Of a stretch of 64,000 nucleotides of DNA, positions 10,402 through 23,399 are shown one piece after another. Every line of letters begins with the position of its first letter. Within the stretch, counting starts at the first letter, position 1. A program made the position numbers and the translations under genes. Origin of the DNA: Trichobilharzia szidati (lineage: Eukaryota; Platyhelminthes; Trematoda; Strigeidida; Schistosomatidae); NCBI GenBank assembly GCA_944472155.2, contig OX235273.1, positions 31,221,204 through 31,285,203 of the forward strand, given 5' to 3'. The notes under the pieces are model-generated. The model saw only the letters and a program-made list of their open reading frames with translations, ran no database searches and had not been told where the DNA came from.

Positions 10402-12615
10402 GTTTAAAATAACATGTGGCGTACAAATAAATCTGAAAGACTGTTTACTAAATAATAAATTTCTACTCAGTTTTCAGGCTACTGTTCTCCTTACCTGCTT
10501 CATCTAAAGTTAGACGTATTCACAGAAAAATAACAAAGAGAAATCCAAATTAACTCACAACTTTTGTGCGGAATTGACGAGTATAGTGCAATTGAATAGC
10601 CTGAATATTTTAATAAATTTATGTCGAGAAGAATTCGAAGCAAATTTTAACTACTGAGTCATTTAGTGTGTGACAAGAATGGCGTAGAATCAGGACAGAA
10701 ATTATTGCTGGTGTAGCGAAAGTTAAATTCAGGGGGTGATATACGAATTGTCAAATATGTTTGGTTTCATTTGACGCTCTTCGACCTTCTTCTTAGTAAG
10801 GAATACGTGCATAACGTATTCTTGCGAAAAATGATGTCGCACTGACACGACCAGTTCAGGCAACAGAGTGTTGGCGTGGCCAGTTATGGGCAGTTTTACT
10901 AAAACTACACGAAGATTGTCAAATGGATTTTGTTGATAAATCAGTTTGTAAGACGCCTAGTTCACATAGAACTTGTTAAATTCGACGGCCTCGCACATAC
11001 CAGAAGAAGTAGATACTTCTTCATCATTTCTCTAATACTGGCAGCAATGCATTGAAGCATTCGATCAATATCAGTGTATAATAAATATTCCTATGGTGAA
11101 ATTGAGAGCAACACATTTAAGCAAACAATGTCGTTTTCAATTACATTTCATCAGGCTTAACTCCAATATGCATAAGTTTACAAATAAATATTAAAATAGA
11201 CACTATTTACGGTGTTTTGTCAATAGGATTATAAGGTTGTGGGTATAGATTGTGCAATTGGTCATAGTAATACTAATAATATTATTGATTCTATCAGTAA
11301 TAAAGATGAAAACGTGGAGCGATCTGTGATGACAATAGTAATGAAAACCAGCATCACTGAACAGCCATATGTTGAGGTAGAAGTAGTCGTTAAAGACTAA
11401 GAAGAACAACTCGACCGATTAAGTAGTGCTAGATTGCACAGGGAGTAAACAAACTATCATTTAATGAACATATGATAAGATTAAGGGACTATAAGGTGAG
11501 GGTTGAAAATATGAGTAAGGTGGTGGTGACATCACCAGTTGGTTAGGTCTTAATGGGCCAAGGAAGTGATAACGACCCAACCGACTTCTTTTGAATTCAT
11601 GGTTGAGGCTTAGTAGCTCGAATTCCTATCGTCTCAACCATGAACAGTAGCGGAATATGAAATCTTTTGAAGAGATTCGGTGGGATGCGATGAATCACAT
11701 TGAATGACTTCGTTTTCTTCACTAGATAGCTACTGTCAACTTAATGCGACAAAACGGAGCTACAGATGGCTTTTGTCTATTCTTTACCCAACCACGATGA
11801 AAGATGTTCAGTAACACGTTGGCTGAGCTCTCTAGCAGTATGCTCAACGTAACAGCCACCTCAGGTTCAGTTGGACTGTTAAATACACACGCATGTGGTG
11901 AAACTATCTAGCTTATCCTTCGTTTGAGTCCCAGTCATTCATCGGCTAGAGAATTACAAACTTAGGTTTGCTGGTTAAATCTTTCTTCGTATTCTTCTGA
12001 AAATTCTCTGTAATAAAATCTCGCTTGACATTTTATCATTATGTTTCAATTTAACAATAATGGTTTCTTCGCTCCTTCGAAGCCTTTGTTCGCCTCTCTA
12101 ATTTTTATATATGTTTCTTTGTGTATCTACGGATATATCCCATTTGCATCATGAAATCATGAATATATTAAAATTCCTTTTCATGTGATAATCCGCACAT
12201 ATCTTTCTTACTCTGATTGTAAGACACTTGCAGTATTTCTTTTATATTTAATCTAACTAACAAAGCGTGCATTTCACTGTGAATGTGCTTTTTCCATATA
12301 CGCTTCTCCCAAGTGGCCTATTTTATCAACTTTTTAGCAGGATGCACAGCGAATGCAGTTTATTTTCCTTTTTCTCTCCACAGGTAAACGTAAGCGAAGG
12401 GTTGGAGTTAATTAATTTCATAAGCAATTCCTTTGTGCTTGCATTCTCCTTAATTGAGATAAATGTACCTTCGACATAACATATCCAACTCCTTGATGAT
12501 GTCTTTCAATCTCCCATTCTCAAGTCTTGCAAAGAAGAATTCAGCATTAATTATTGCTAATAATGAACTCATATCAACAAAGCAAGTTTTATCTTCAATG
12601 TAAGGAATGTGTGAA
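10402..12615. other. Anonymous left part of array unit 1
   Basis: About 2.2 kb without a recognisable gene, repeated in units 2-4. Only short, compositionally biased frames are present on both strands. One structured element, a perfect 12 bp inverted repeat at 11,596-11,644, is listed separately. Confidence 0.6.
11596..11644. repeat. 12 bp perfect inverted repeat (hairpin), unit 1
   Basis: ttcatggttgag (11,596-11,607) is the exact reverse complement of ctcaaccatgaa (11,633-11,644), with a 25-base loop. The stem is unchanged in unit 2 (16,986-17,034) and unit 4 (27,774-27,822) although loop bases differ; unit 3 has two stem changes. Function unknown. Confidence 0.6.
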
Positions 12616-15328
12616 GTAACCAGTGCTACGCACACTTCTAAAAACAGCGCAAAACATTAAAAGAAGGAGGAATTTTACTGACAACTACAAACATTTATGG
12701 ACAACATCCCAAATGGTGAAAACAAAATCCTGATGGACGTTATGAATAACAAATTGAGAGCAGATAACACAGGAAGAGAACTCATTATGCGTCGAGAATG
12801 AGAACGGAGAATTATTCGCAGACTTCTGCTCTTTCAACGATTTGGTTATCGGAGAGAGCGTGTGCAGACAGAAGGATATACACTAAGCAAAATGGATTTC
12901 GCCTGATGAACATACTTCAAACCAAATATTTTTCATCTCTATGCGGCTCAAGGAAGTTCGAATTCAGCTTGTGTGTTTGAGCCAAAGTCAAGAAGGCTAG
13001 CAGATGTTGGGCTAAGACCATCATCTAGTTCAAGGAACCTTCAAGGTGAAGCTGAAATCCTTCAGAATAACTTGAGACAGGCAACTGTAATTCAGATTCA
13101 ACATTCGGAAATTAAAATGAAGGACAAAACTACAAGGGATGCCATCGCTACAGGTCTGATCAGAGCAAAGTCGGAGACACTATGTGGCATCACTGAGGAA
13201 ACCTGTGTGGAAGAACATTAGAACTCTCAGAAAGCGATATTTAAGTAAAAGTGTACCACTGTTCTAGGAAGAAGAAAGAGACACGATAAGGGATGACTCT
13301 CGATGGGCACCTGTCTGGGCACTAATCGAGGAGAGGAGGATGGTGGAAGAGAATATGACTCAATGCAAAGACGGACACCAGGAGGATAAGCTGGATTCAA
13401 CGTACAATGCACCGAATAAAGACGTGAAGAAGAGTGCTAGGAAAGACAAAGACAATTCTACGACCCATTGGCTGACAACTGAAGCAGAACAGGCCACAGG
13501 CAAAAGAGACTTCGGGACACTAATCATGTAACCAAGTCTCTCTCGATGAAGCGATTAACGTGGATGATGAAACAAGTAAAAGATTTTCGAGGGAACATGA
13601 TCGCCAAGGAGGAGAAACAAATCAAACAATAAATGGGTTGATCACTTTAAAGGACCCTTGAATCGACCACCACCGGCAACTCACCCAGAAATACCACCAA
13701 CAGCGCACGGAAGTGTCAGTGGACACCAATGCTCCGTAAAAGAAGAAATCTTGAATGCAATCAAGCAACTGAAGTCCAGTCAGGAAGGTGACGGGACCAG
13801 ATGACATCTTTTGCGAAGCACTGAATAAGGTCCCATAAAAAAGGCAAATGTTCTCGCTGTATTACTGCAAAAATTTCGGAAAAGAAGGAAAGTTGCCTAC
13901 TGATTGGTAAAAGAGCTACTTCGTCAAACTGCCAAGGAAGGGCGACTTAGACTTGTGCAAGAACTGGCATGGAAAAATGCTCCTGTACACGCCGAGTAAA
14001 ATACTAATTTGCATCATCCTTGAGATAATAAGAGATGCACTGGATACAGAACTCTGCCAGCCCTGAACAAGCTGGATTCAGGAAAGGCAAATCATATGCC
14101 GAACAAATTGCTACTCTAGGCATCATCATCACAAAACAGAATATAAAATGGCAATCAAACCTCTACCTCAACTTCATCGACTTGAAAACTCCTTCGACAG
14201 ACAGCGTTGACTGAGAATTAATTTGGAAAAAACTTCAAAACCACAGTTTATCTCAAGTCTTTTCCAACCGCATTCAACCGCTATATGACGGTGGCACGTG
14301 TCAAGTTATCTACAACGGAAAACACAGCGAGGCGTATGAAGTGAAAGCAGGAGTATGACAAGTCTAGCTGCCTAGTATCACTCACTATGATATACTTGAT
14401 TTTGTTGGACTGGACTATGCGTCAGCCTGTGCGTTGGGAGTGAGAGGACAGGAATACGCTGGACGACCGAAGAAAAATCTCTAGAAAATATGGATTTCGC
14501 AGGTGAAATACGTATAATGTCACACAAACTCGAAGACGTGTAGAAAGGCGGAAACCAACAAACTGGATGAAAAAGTACGTAGCGAAAACAGGACTGCAGG
14601 TGAATACAGAGAAGACGGAAGTGATGGAGATAACCAACCAAATTCAATGACAACAACAGCCAAGACCAATCACTATCAACGGGAGAGACGTTACAGAGGT
14701 TGCCTCCTTCAGTTATCTGGGAAGCACAACCTCAGCTACAGGCGGAACGAATAAAGATGTCAAAACCAGCCAGTATCGGAAAGTCAAGATACGCATTCAT
14801 CAAACTGAAACCAGTTTGGAAATCTTCTGCACTTAGCATAAGGAACAAGATTCGCATTTTCAGCACCAATATGAAGTCAGTCAGTTCTTCAATTCGAGTC
14901 ACAAACTTGGCGTGTTACGAAGAGGATTTCCAACGGGTTGCAGACTTTCATCAACAGCTGCCTTCGCTGGCTTCATACTGTAGAACAAATGGCCAGAAAG
15001 AATAAGCAACAAGAAACTATAAGAATAAACCGACCACGAGTCAATCGCAAAAGAAATATGCAGGAGAAAGTGGAGCTGGTCCGGGCACACATTGAGTAGA
15101 CCACCGAATGATATCGCACGCCAGGCCCTTGAGTGGAATCCAAATCTGAAGCAACGAGTGAGTCTTCCTAAGGTGACATGGTGAAGATCGTGTGAGGTAG
15201 AGATGATAGAATTTGGTCAATCGTGGACCAGCTGAAGATTATGCCGGGAAACAGAACAAAGTGGAGATGTCTTGCTAATCCTGATGTTCCAATCGGAACG
15301 AAAGAGAATAATAATAAAAACAATAATG
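12616..15328 (+). pseudogene. Fossil RTE-clade LINE in unit 1 (5' truncated)
   Basis: Aligns by eye, collinearly, with the minus-strand RTE at 59,370-62,862. Recognisable in order: the endonuclease stretch with DNIPNGENKILM and NTGREL, FNDLVIGES, the linker MVEENMTQCK, the RT segment EQAGFRKGKS, and the C-terminal reverse-transcriptase tail. It begins only in the middle of the endonuclease. The frame is broken many times: stops precede the equivalent of the GVRQGCLLSP motif, and the RT catalytic box reads DFAGE instead of [FY]ADD. The 3' end shows gttccaatcggaac followed by an (aat/aaa)n tail, as in other RTE copies here. It cannot encode an active protein. Confidence 0.85.
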
Positions 15329-15591
15329 AATTAGATGAATCTAGCTGTCTAATGTTCTCAGGCTTTCAGATAATAGAAATATAACACATAATACTTCGCA
15401 AAAACTATTATCCGTTTGCAACAGGGTTCACACCATTGAGCGAATTTCATTGGGTGCTGTGTGAAAATTTCCAGATCAGTGTTTCAGTTTTCAACGTAAT
15501 TTAACTTTTGAATTTCGTGTGATTCAATCAACCAAGTTTGTGCTTCCTTCTTCCACCCAGATTCACGAAACACTCTAATTTGAACGCGAAG

Positions 15592-15786
15592 ATGGAGCCG
15601 ATCGAGGGTGAACATGTGTATAGACTGGGACCACATCATCCGGAGCATCTGACCTCAGGTCTACCTCCTGTATATTTACCTTTAATGTTGACTAAAGGAC
15701 GGCATGAAGAAAGGCCAAATCAAAACATTCTGAATAATTTTCATTCTGTCTCAGTTATTCAGGGAATCAGTCACAGGATTCATTAA
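15592..15786 (+). CDS. Candidate 64-codon ORF, unit 2
   Basis: Same peptide as in unit 1, with the same ATG context and stop. No new evidence for expression; recent duplication alone explains the identity. Confidence 0.25.
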   Translation: MEPIEGEHVYRLGPHHPEHLTSGLPPVYLPLMLTKGRHEERPNQNILNNFHSVSVIQGISHRIH

Positions 15787-18007
15787 GTTTAAAATAACAT
15801 GTGGCGTACAAATAAATCTGAAAGACTGTTTACTAAATAATAAATTTCTACTCAGTTTTCAGGCTACTGTTCTCCTTACCTGCTTCATCTAAAGTTAGAC
15901 GTATTCACAGAAAAATAACAAAGAGAAATCCAAATTAACTCGCAACTTTTGTGCGGAATTGACGAGTATAGTGCAATTGAATAGCCTGAATATTTTAATA
16001 AATTTATGTCGAGAAGAATTCGAAGCAAATTTTAACTACTGAGTCATTTAGTGTGTGACAAGAATGGCGTAGAATCAGGACAGAAATTATTGCTGGCGTA
16101 GCGAAAGTTAAATTCAGGGGGTGATATACGAATTGTCAAATATGTTTGGTTTCATTTGACGCTCTTCGACCTTCTTCTTAGTAAGGACGAGAATACGTGC
16201 ACAACGTATTCTTGCGAAAAATGATGTCGCACTGACACGACCAGTTCAGGCAACAGAGTGTTGGCGTGGCCAGTTATGGGCAGTTTTACTAAAACTACAC
16301 GAAGATTGTCAAATGGATTTTGTTGATAAATCAGTTTGTAAGACGCCTAGTTCACATAGAACTTGTTAACTTCGACGGCCTCGCATATACCAGAAGAAGT
16401 AGATACTTATTCATCATTTCTCTAATACTGGCAGCAATGCATTGAAGCATTCGATCAATATCAGTGTATAATAAATATTCCTATGGTGAAATTGAGAGCA
16501 ACACATTTAAGCAAACAATGTCGTTTTCAATTACATTTCATCAGGCTTAACTCCAATATGCATAAGTTTACAAATAAATATTAAAATAGACACTATTTAC
16601 GGTGTTTTGTCAATAGGATTATAAGGTTGTGGGTATAGATTGTGCAATTGGTCATAGTTATACTAATAATATTATTGATTCTATCAGTAATAAAGATGAA
16701 AACGTGGAGCGATCTGTGATGACAATAGTAATGAAAACCAGCATCACTGAACAGCCATATGTTGAGGTAGAAGTAGTCGTTAAAGACTAAGAAGAACAAC
16801 TCGACCGATTAAGTAGTGCTAGATTGCACAGGGAGTAAACAAACTATCATTTAATGAACATATGATAAGATTAAGGGACTATAAGATGAGGGTTGAAAAT
16901 ATGAGTAAGGTGGTGGTGACATCACCAGTTGGTTAGGTCCTAATGGGCCAAGGAAGTGATAACAACCCAACCGACTTCTTTTGAATTCATGGTTGAGGCT
17001 TAATAGCTCGATTTCCCATCGTCTCAACCATGAACAGTAGCGGAATATGAAATCTTTTGAAGAGATTCGATGGGATGCGATGAATCACATTGAATGACTT
17101 CGTTTTCTTCACTAGATAGCTACTGTAAACTTGATGCGACAAAACGGAGCTACAGATGGCTTTTGTCTATTCTTTACCCAACCACGATGAAAGATGTTCA
17201 GTAACACGTTGGCTGAGCTCTCTAGCAGTATGCTCAACGTAACAGCCACCTCAGGTTCAGTTGGACTGTTAAATACACACGCATGTGGTGAAACTATCTA
17301 GCTTATCCTTCGTTTGAGTCCCAGTCATTCATCGGCTAGAGAATTACAAACTTAGGTTTGCTGGTTAAATCTTTCTTCGTATTCTTCTGAAAATTCTCTG
17401 TAATAAAATCTCGCTTGAAATTTTATCATTATGTTTCAATTTAACAATAATGGTTTCTTCGCTCCTTCGAAGCCTTTGTTCGCCTCTCTAATTTTTATAT
17501 ATGTTTCTTTGTGTATCTACGGATATATCCCATTTGCATCATGAAATCATGAATATATTAAAATTCCTTTTCATGTGATAATCCGCACATATCTTTCTTA
17601 CTCTGATTGTAAGACACTTGCAGTATTTCTTTTATATTTAATCTAACTAACAAAGCGTGCATTTCACTGTGAATGTGCTTTTTCCATATACGCTTCTCCC
17701 AAGTGGCCTATTTTATCAACTTTTTAGCAGGATGCACAGCGAATGCAGTTTATTTTCCTTTTTCTCTCCACAGGTAAACGTAAGCGAAGGGTTGGAGTTA
17801 ATTAATTTCATAAGCAATTCCTTTGTGCTTGCATTCTCCTTAATTGAGATAAATGTACCTTCGACATAACATATCCAACTCCTTGATGATGTCTTTCAAT
17901 CTCCCATTCTCAAGTCTTGCAAAGAAGAATTCAGCATTAATTATTGCTAATAATGAACTCATATCAACAAAGCAAGTTTTATCTTCAATGTAAGGAATGT
18001 GTGAAGT

Positions 18008-20719
18008 AACCAGTGCTACGCATACTTCTAAAAACAGCGCAAAACATTAAAAGAAGGAGGAATTTTACTGACAACTACAAACATTTATGGACAACATCCC
18101 AAATGGTGAAAACAAAACCCTGATGGACGTTATGAATAACAAATTGAGAGCAGATAACACAGGAAGAGAACTCATTATGCGTCGAGAATGAGAACGGAGA
18201 ATTATTCGCAGACTTCTGCTCCTTCAACGATTTGGTTATCGGAGAGAGCGTGTGCAGACAGAAGGATATACACTAAGCAAAGTGGAATTCGCCTGATGAG
18301 CATACTTCAAACCAAATATTTTTCATCTCTATGCGGCTCAAGGAAGTTCGAATTCAGCTTGTGTGTTTGAGCCAAAGTCAAGAAGGCTAGCAGATGTTGG
18401 GCTAAGACCATCATCTAGTTCAAGGAACCTTCAAGGTGAAGCTGAAATCCTCCAGAATAACTTGAGACAGGCAACTGTAATTCAGATTCAACATTCGGAA
18501 ATTAAAATGAAGGACAAAACTACAAGGGATGCCATCGCTACAGGTCTGATCAGAGCAAAGTCGGAGACACTATGTGGCATCACTGAGGAAACCTGTGTGG
18601 AAGAACATTGGAACTCTCAGAAAGCGATATTTAAGTAAAAGTGTACAACTGTTCTAGGAAGAAGAAAGAGACACGATAAGGGATGACTCTCGATGGGCAC
18701 CTGTCTGGGCACTAATCGAGGAGAGGAGGATGGTGGAAGAGAATATGACTCAATGCAAGGACGGACACCAGGAGGATAAGCTGGATTCAACGTACAATGC
18801 ACCGAATAAAGACGTGAAGAAGAGTGCTAGGAAAGACAAAGACAATTCTACGACCCATTGGCTGACAACTGAAGCAGAACAGGCCACAGGCAAAAGAGAC
18901 TTCGGGACACTAATCATGTAACCAAGTCTCTCTCGATGAAGCGATTAACGTGGATGATGAAACAAGTAAAAGATTTTCGAGGGAACATGATCGCCAAGGA
19001 GGAGAAACAAATCAAACAATAAATGGGTTGATCACTTTAAAGGACCCTTGAATCGACCACCACCGGCAACTCACCCAGAAATACCACCAACAGCGCACGG
19101 AAGTGTCAGTGGACACCAATGCTCCGTAAAAGAAGAAATCTTGAATGCAATCAAGCAACTGAAGTCCAGTCAGGAAGGTGACGGGACCAGATGACATCTT
19201 TTGCGAAGCACTGAATAAGGTCCCATAAAAAACGGCAAATGTTCTCGCTGTATTACTGCAAAAATTTCGGAAAAGAAGGAAAGTTGCCTACTGATTGGTA
19301 AAAGAGCTACTTCGTCAAACTGCCAAGGAAGGGCGACTTAGACTTGTGCAAGAACTGGCATGGAAAAATGCTCTTGTCCACGCCGAGTAAAATACTAAGT
19401 TGCATCATCCTTGAGATAATAAGAGATGCACTGGATACAGAACTCTGCCAGCCCTGAACAAGCTGGATTCAGGAAAGGCAAATCATATGCCGAACAAATT
19501 GCTACTCTAGGCATCATCATCACAAAACAGAATATAAAATGGCAATCAAACCTCTACCTCAACTTCATCGACTTGAAAACTCCTTCGACAGACAGCGTTG
19601 ACCGAGAATTAATTTGGAAAAAACTTCAAAACCACAGTTTATCTCAAGTCTTTTTCAACCGCATTCAACCGCTATATGACGGTGGCACGTGTCAAGTTAT
19701 CTACAACGGAAAACACAGCGAGGCGTCCGAAGTGAAAGCAGGAGTATGACAAGTCTAGCTGCCTAGTATCACTCACTATGATATACTTGATTGTGTTGGA
19801 CTGGACTATGCGTCAGCCTGTGCGTTGGGAGTGAGAGGACAGGAATACGCTGGACGACCGAAGAAAAGTCTCTAGAAAATATGGATTTCGCAGGTGAAAT
19901 ACGTCTAATGTCACACAAACTCGAAGACGTGTAGAAAGGCGGAAACCAACAAACTGGATGAAAAAGTACATAGCGAAAACAGGACTGCAGGTGAATACAG
20001 AGAAGACGGAGGTGATGGAGATAACCAACCAAATTCAATGACAACAACAGCCAAGACCAATCACTATCAACGGGAGAGAGGTTACAGAGGTTGCCTCCTT
20101 CAGTTATCTGGGAAGCACAACCTCAGCTACAGGCGTAACGAATAAAGATGTCAAAACCAGCCAGTATCGGAAAGTCAAGATATGCATTCATCAAACTGAA
20201 ACCAGTTTGGAAATCTTCTGCACTCAGCATAAGGAACAAGATTCGCATTTTCAGCACCAATATGAAGTCAGTCAGTTCTTCAATTCGGGTCACAAACTTG
20301 GCGTGTTACGAAGAGGATTTCCAACGGGTTGCAGACTTTCATCAACAGCTGCCTTCGCTGGCTTCATACTGTAGATCAAATGGCCAGAAAGAATAAGCAA
20401 CAAGAAACTATAAGAATAAACCGACCACGAGTCAATCGCAAAAGAAATATGCAGGAGAAAGTGTAGCTGGTCCGGGCACACATTGAGTAGACCACCGAAT
20501 GATATCGCACGCCAGGCCCTTGAGTGGAATCCAAATCTGAAGCAACGAGTGAGTCTTCCTAAGGTGACATGGTGAAGATCGTGTGAGGTAGAGATGATAG
20601 AATTTGGTCAATCGTGGACCCAGCTGAAGATTATGCCGGGAAACAGAACAAAGTGGAGATGTCTTGCTAATCCTCATGTTCCAATCGGAACGAAAGAGAA
20701 TAATAATAAAAATAATAAT
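18008..20719 (+). pseudogene. Fossil RTE-clade LINE in unit 2
   Basis: Same truncated, frame-broken RTE as in unit 1, ending in an (aat)n tail near 20,719. Shares with unit 1 the TGA within the C-terminal TWRRSCE region (tggtgaagatcg), where unit 3 keeps an Arg codon. A 107-codon frame at 19,426-19,749 covers the AGFRKGKSY to SEVKAGV stretch of the RT. Confidence 0.85.
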
Positions 20720-20983
20720 GTATTAGATGAATCTAGCTGTCTAATGTTCTCAGGCTTTCAGATAATAGTAATATAACACATAATTCTTCGCCAAAATTAT
20801 TATCTGTTTGCAACAGGGTTCACACCATTGAGCGAATTTCATTGGGTGCTGTGTGAAAATTTCCAGATCAGTGTTTCAGTTTTCAACGTAATTTAACTTT
20901 TGAATTTCGTGTGATTCAATCAACCAAGTTTGTGCTTCCTTCTTCCACCCAGATTCACGAAACACTCTAATTTGAACGCGAAG

Positions 20984-21178
20984 ATGGAGCCGATCGAGGG
21001 TGAACATGTGTATAGACTGGGACCACATCATCCGGAGCATCTGACCTCAGGTCTACCTCCTGTATATTTACCTTTAATGTTGACTAAAAGACGGCATGAA
21101 GAAAGGCCAAATCAAAACATTCTGAATAATTTTCATTCTGTCTCAGTTATTCAGGGAATCAGTCACAGGATTCATTAA
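20984..21178 (+). CDS. Candidate 64-codon ORF, unit 3
   Basis: Same frame as in unit 1 with Gly36 changed to Arg. Status uncertain for the same reasons. Confidence 0.25.
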   Translation: MEPIEGEHVYRLGPHHPEHLTSGLPPVYLPLMLTKRRHEERPNQNILNNFHSVSVIQGISHRIH

Positions 21179-23399
21179 GTTTAAAATAACATGTGGCGTA
21201 CAAATAAATCTGAAAGACTGTTTACTAAATAATAAATTTCTACTCAGTTTTCAGGCTACTGTTCTCCTTACCTGCTTCATCTAAAGTTAGACGTATTCAC
21301 AGAAAAATAACAAAGAGAAATCCAAATTAACTCGCAACTTTTGTGCGGAATTGACGAGTATAGTGCATTTGAATAGCCTGAATATTTTAATAAATTTATG
21401 TCGAGAAGAATTCGAAGCAAATTTTAACTACTGAGTCATTTAGTGTGTGACAAGAATGGCGTAGAATCAGGACAGAAATTATTGCTGGCGTAGCGAAAGT
21501 TAAATTCAGGGGGTGATATACGAATTGTCAAATATGTTTGGTTTCATTTGACGCTCTTCGACCTTCTTCTTAGTAAGGACGGTTAGAATACGTGCACAAC
21601 GTATTCTTGCGAAAAATGATGTTGCACTGACACGACCAGTTCAGGCAACAGAGTGTTGGCGTGGCCAGTTATGGGCAGTTTTACTAAAACTACACGACGA
21701 TTGTCAAATGGATTTTGCGAATAAATCAGTTTGTAAGACGCCTAGTTCACATAGAACTTGTTAACTTCGACGGCCTCGCATATACCAGAAGAAGTAGATA
21801 ATTATTCATCATTTCTCTAATACTGGCAGCAATGCATTGAAGCATTCGATCAATATCAGTGTATAATAAATATTCCTATGGTGAAATTGAGAGCAACACA
21901 TTTAAGCAAACAATGTCGTTTTCAATTACATTTCATCAGGCTTAACTCCAATATGCATAAGTTTACAAATAAATATTAAAATAAACACTATTTACGGTGT
22001 TTTGTCAATAGGATTATAAGGTTGTGCTTATAGATTGTGCAATTGGTCATAGTAATACTAATAATAATATTGATTCTACCAGTAATAAAGATGAAAACGT
22101 GGAGCGATCTGTGATGACAATAGTAATGAAAACCAGCATCACTGAACAGCCAAATGTTCAGGTAGAAGTAGTCGTTAAAGACTAAGAAGAAAAACTCGAC
22201 CGATTAAGTAGTGCTAGATTGCACAGGGAGTAAACAAACTATGATTTAATGAAGATATGATAAGATTAAGGGACGATAAGGTGAGGGTTGAAAATATGAG
22301 TAAGGTGGTGGTGACATCACCAGTTGGTTAGGTCTTAATGGGCCAAGGAAGTGATAACGACCCAACCGACTTCTTTTGAATTCATGGTTGAGGCTTAGTA
22401 GCTCGAATTCCTATCGTCTCAGCCATGTACAGTAGCGGAATACGAAGTCTTTTGAAGAGATTCGGTGGGATGCGATGAATCACATTGAATGATTTCGTTT
22501 TCTTCACTAGATAGCTACTGTCAACTTAATGCGACAAAACGGAGCTACAGATGGCTTTTGTCTATCCTTTGCCAAACCACGATGGAAGATGTTCAGTAAC
22601 ACGTTGGCTGAGCTCTCTAGTAGTATGCTCAACGTAACAGCCACCTCAGGTTCAGTTGGACTGTTAAATACACACGCATGTGGTGAAACTATCTAGCTTA
22701 TCCTTCGTTTGAGTCCCAGTCATTCATCGGCTAGAGAATTACAAACTTAGGTTTGCTGGTTAAATCTTTCTTCGTATTCTTCTGAAAATTCTCTGTAATA
22801 AAATCTCGCTTGAATTTTATCATTATGTTTCAATTTAACAATAATGGTTTCTTCGCTCCTTCGAAGCCTTGTTGCCTCTCTAATTTTTATATATGTTTCT
22901 TTGTGTATCTACGGATAAATCCCATTTGCATCATGAAACCATGAATATATTAAAATTCCTTTTCATGTGATAGTCCGCACATATCTTTCTTACTCTGATT
23001 GTAAGACACTTGCAGTATTTCTTTTATATTTAACCTAACTAACAAAGCGTGCATTGCACTGTGAATGTGCTTTTTCCATATACGCTTCTCCCAAGTGACC
23101 TATCTTCTCACCTTTTTAGCAGGATGTACAGCAAATGCAGTTTATTTTCCTTTTTCTCTCCACAGGTAAACGTAAGCGAAGGGTTGGAGTTAATTAATTT
23201 CATAAACAATTCCTTTGTGCTTGCATTCTCCTTAATTGAGATAAATGTACCTTCGACATAACATATCCAACTCCTTGATGATGTCTTTCAATCTCCCATT
23301 CTCAAGTCTTGCAAAGAAGAATTCAGCATTGATTATTGCTAATAATGAACTCATATCAACAAAGCAAGTTTTATCTTCAATGTAAGGAATGTGTGAATT

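Larger units (their letters stand above)
10009..15393 (+). repeat. Tandem array unit 1 (5,385 bp)
   Basis: First of four head-to-tail copies. It starts at cttcgcaaaaac, and the same point recurs at 15,394, 20,786 and 26,179. The left part (to ~12,615) is anonymous apart from a 64-codon ORF; the right part is a fossil RTE. Distinguishing marks include a short form of the gtaaggaatacgtgc region near 10,796. Confidence 0.95.
15394..20785 (+). repeat. Tandem array unit 2 (5,392 bp)
   Basis: Complete copy, very similar to unit 1 across the fossil RTE (shared stop codons). It carries marks also found in the right part of unit 4: gtagatacttattcatc near 16,403, catagttatactaataat near 16,657, and gctcgatttcccatcgtc near 17,006. 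Confidence 0.95.

Noticed and set aside
11203..11409. 68-codon minus-strand frame, also in units 2 and 4
   Set aside because: Lost in unit 3, no motif, Phe/Ile/Tyr-rich; repeated only because the unit is repeated.
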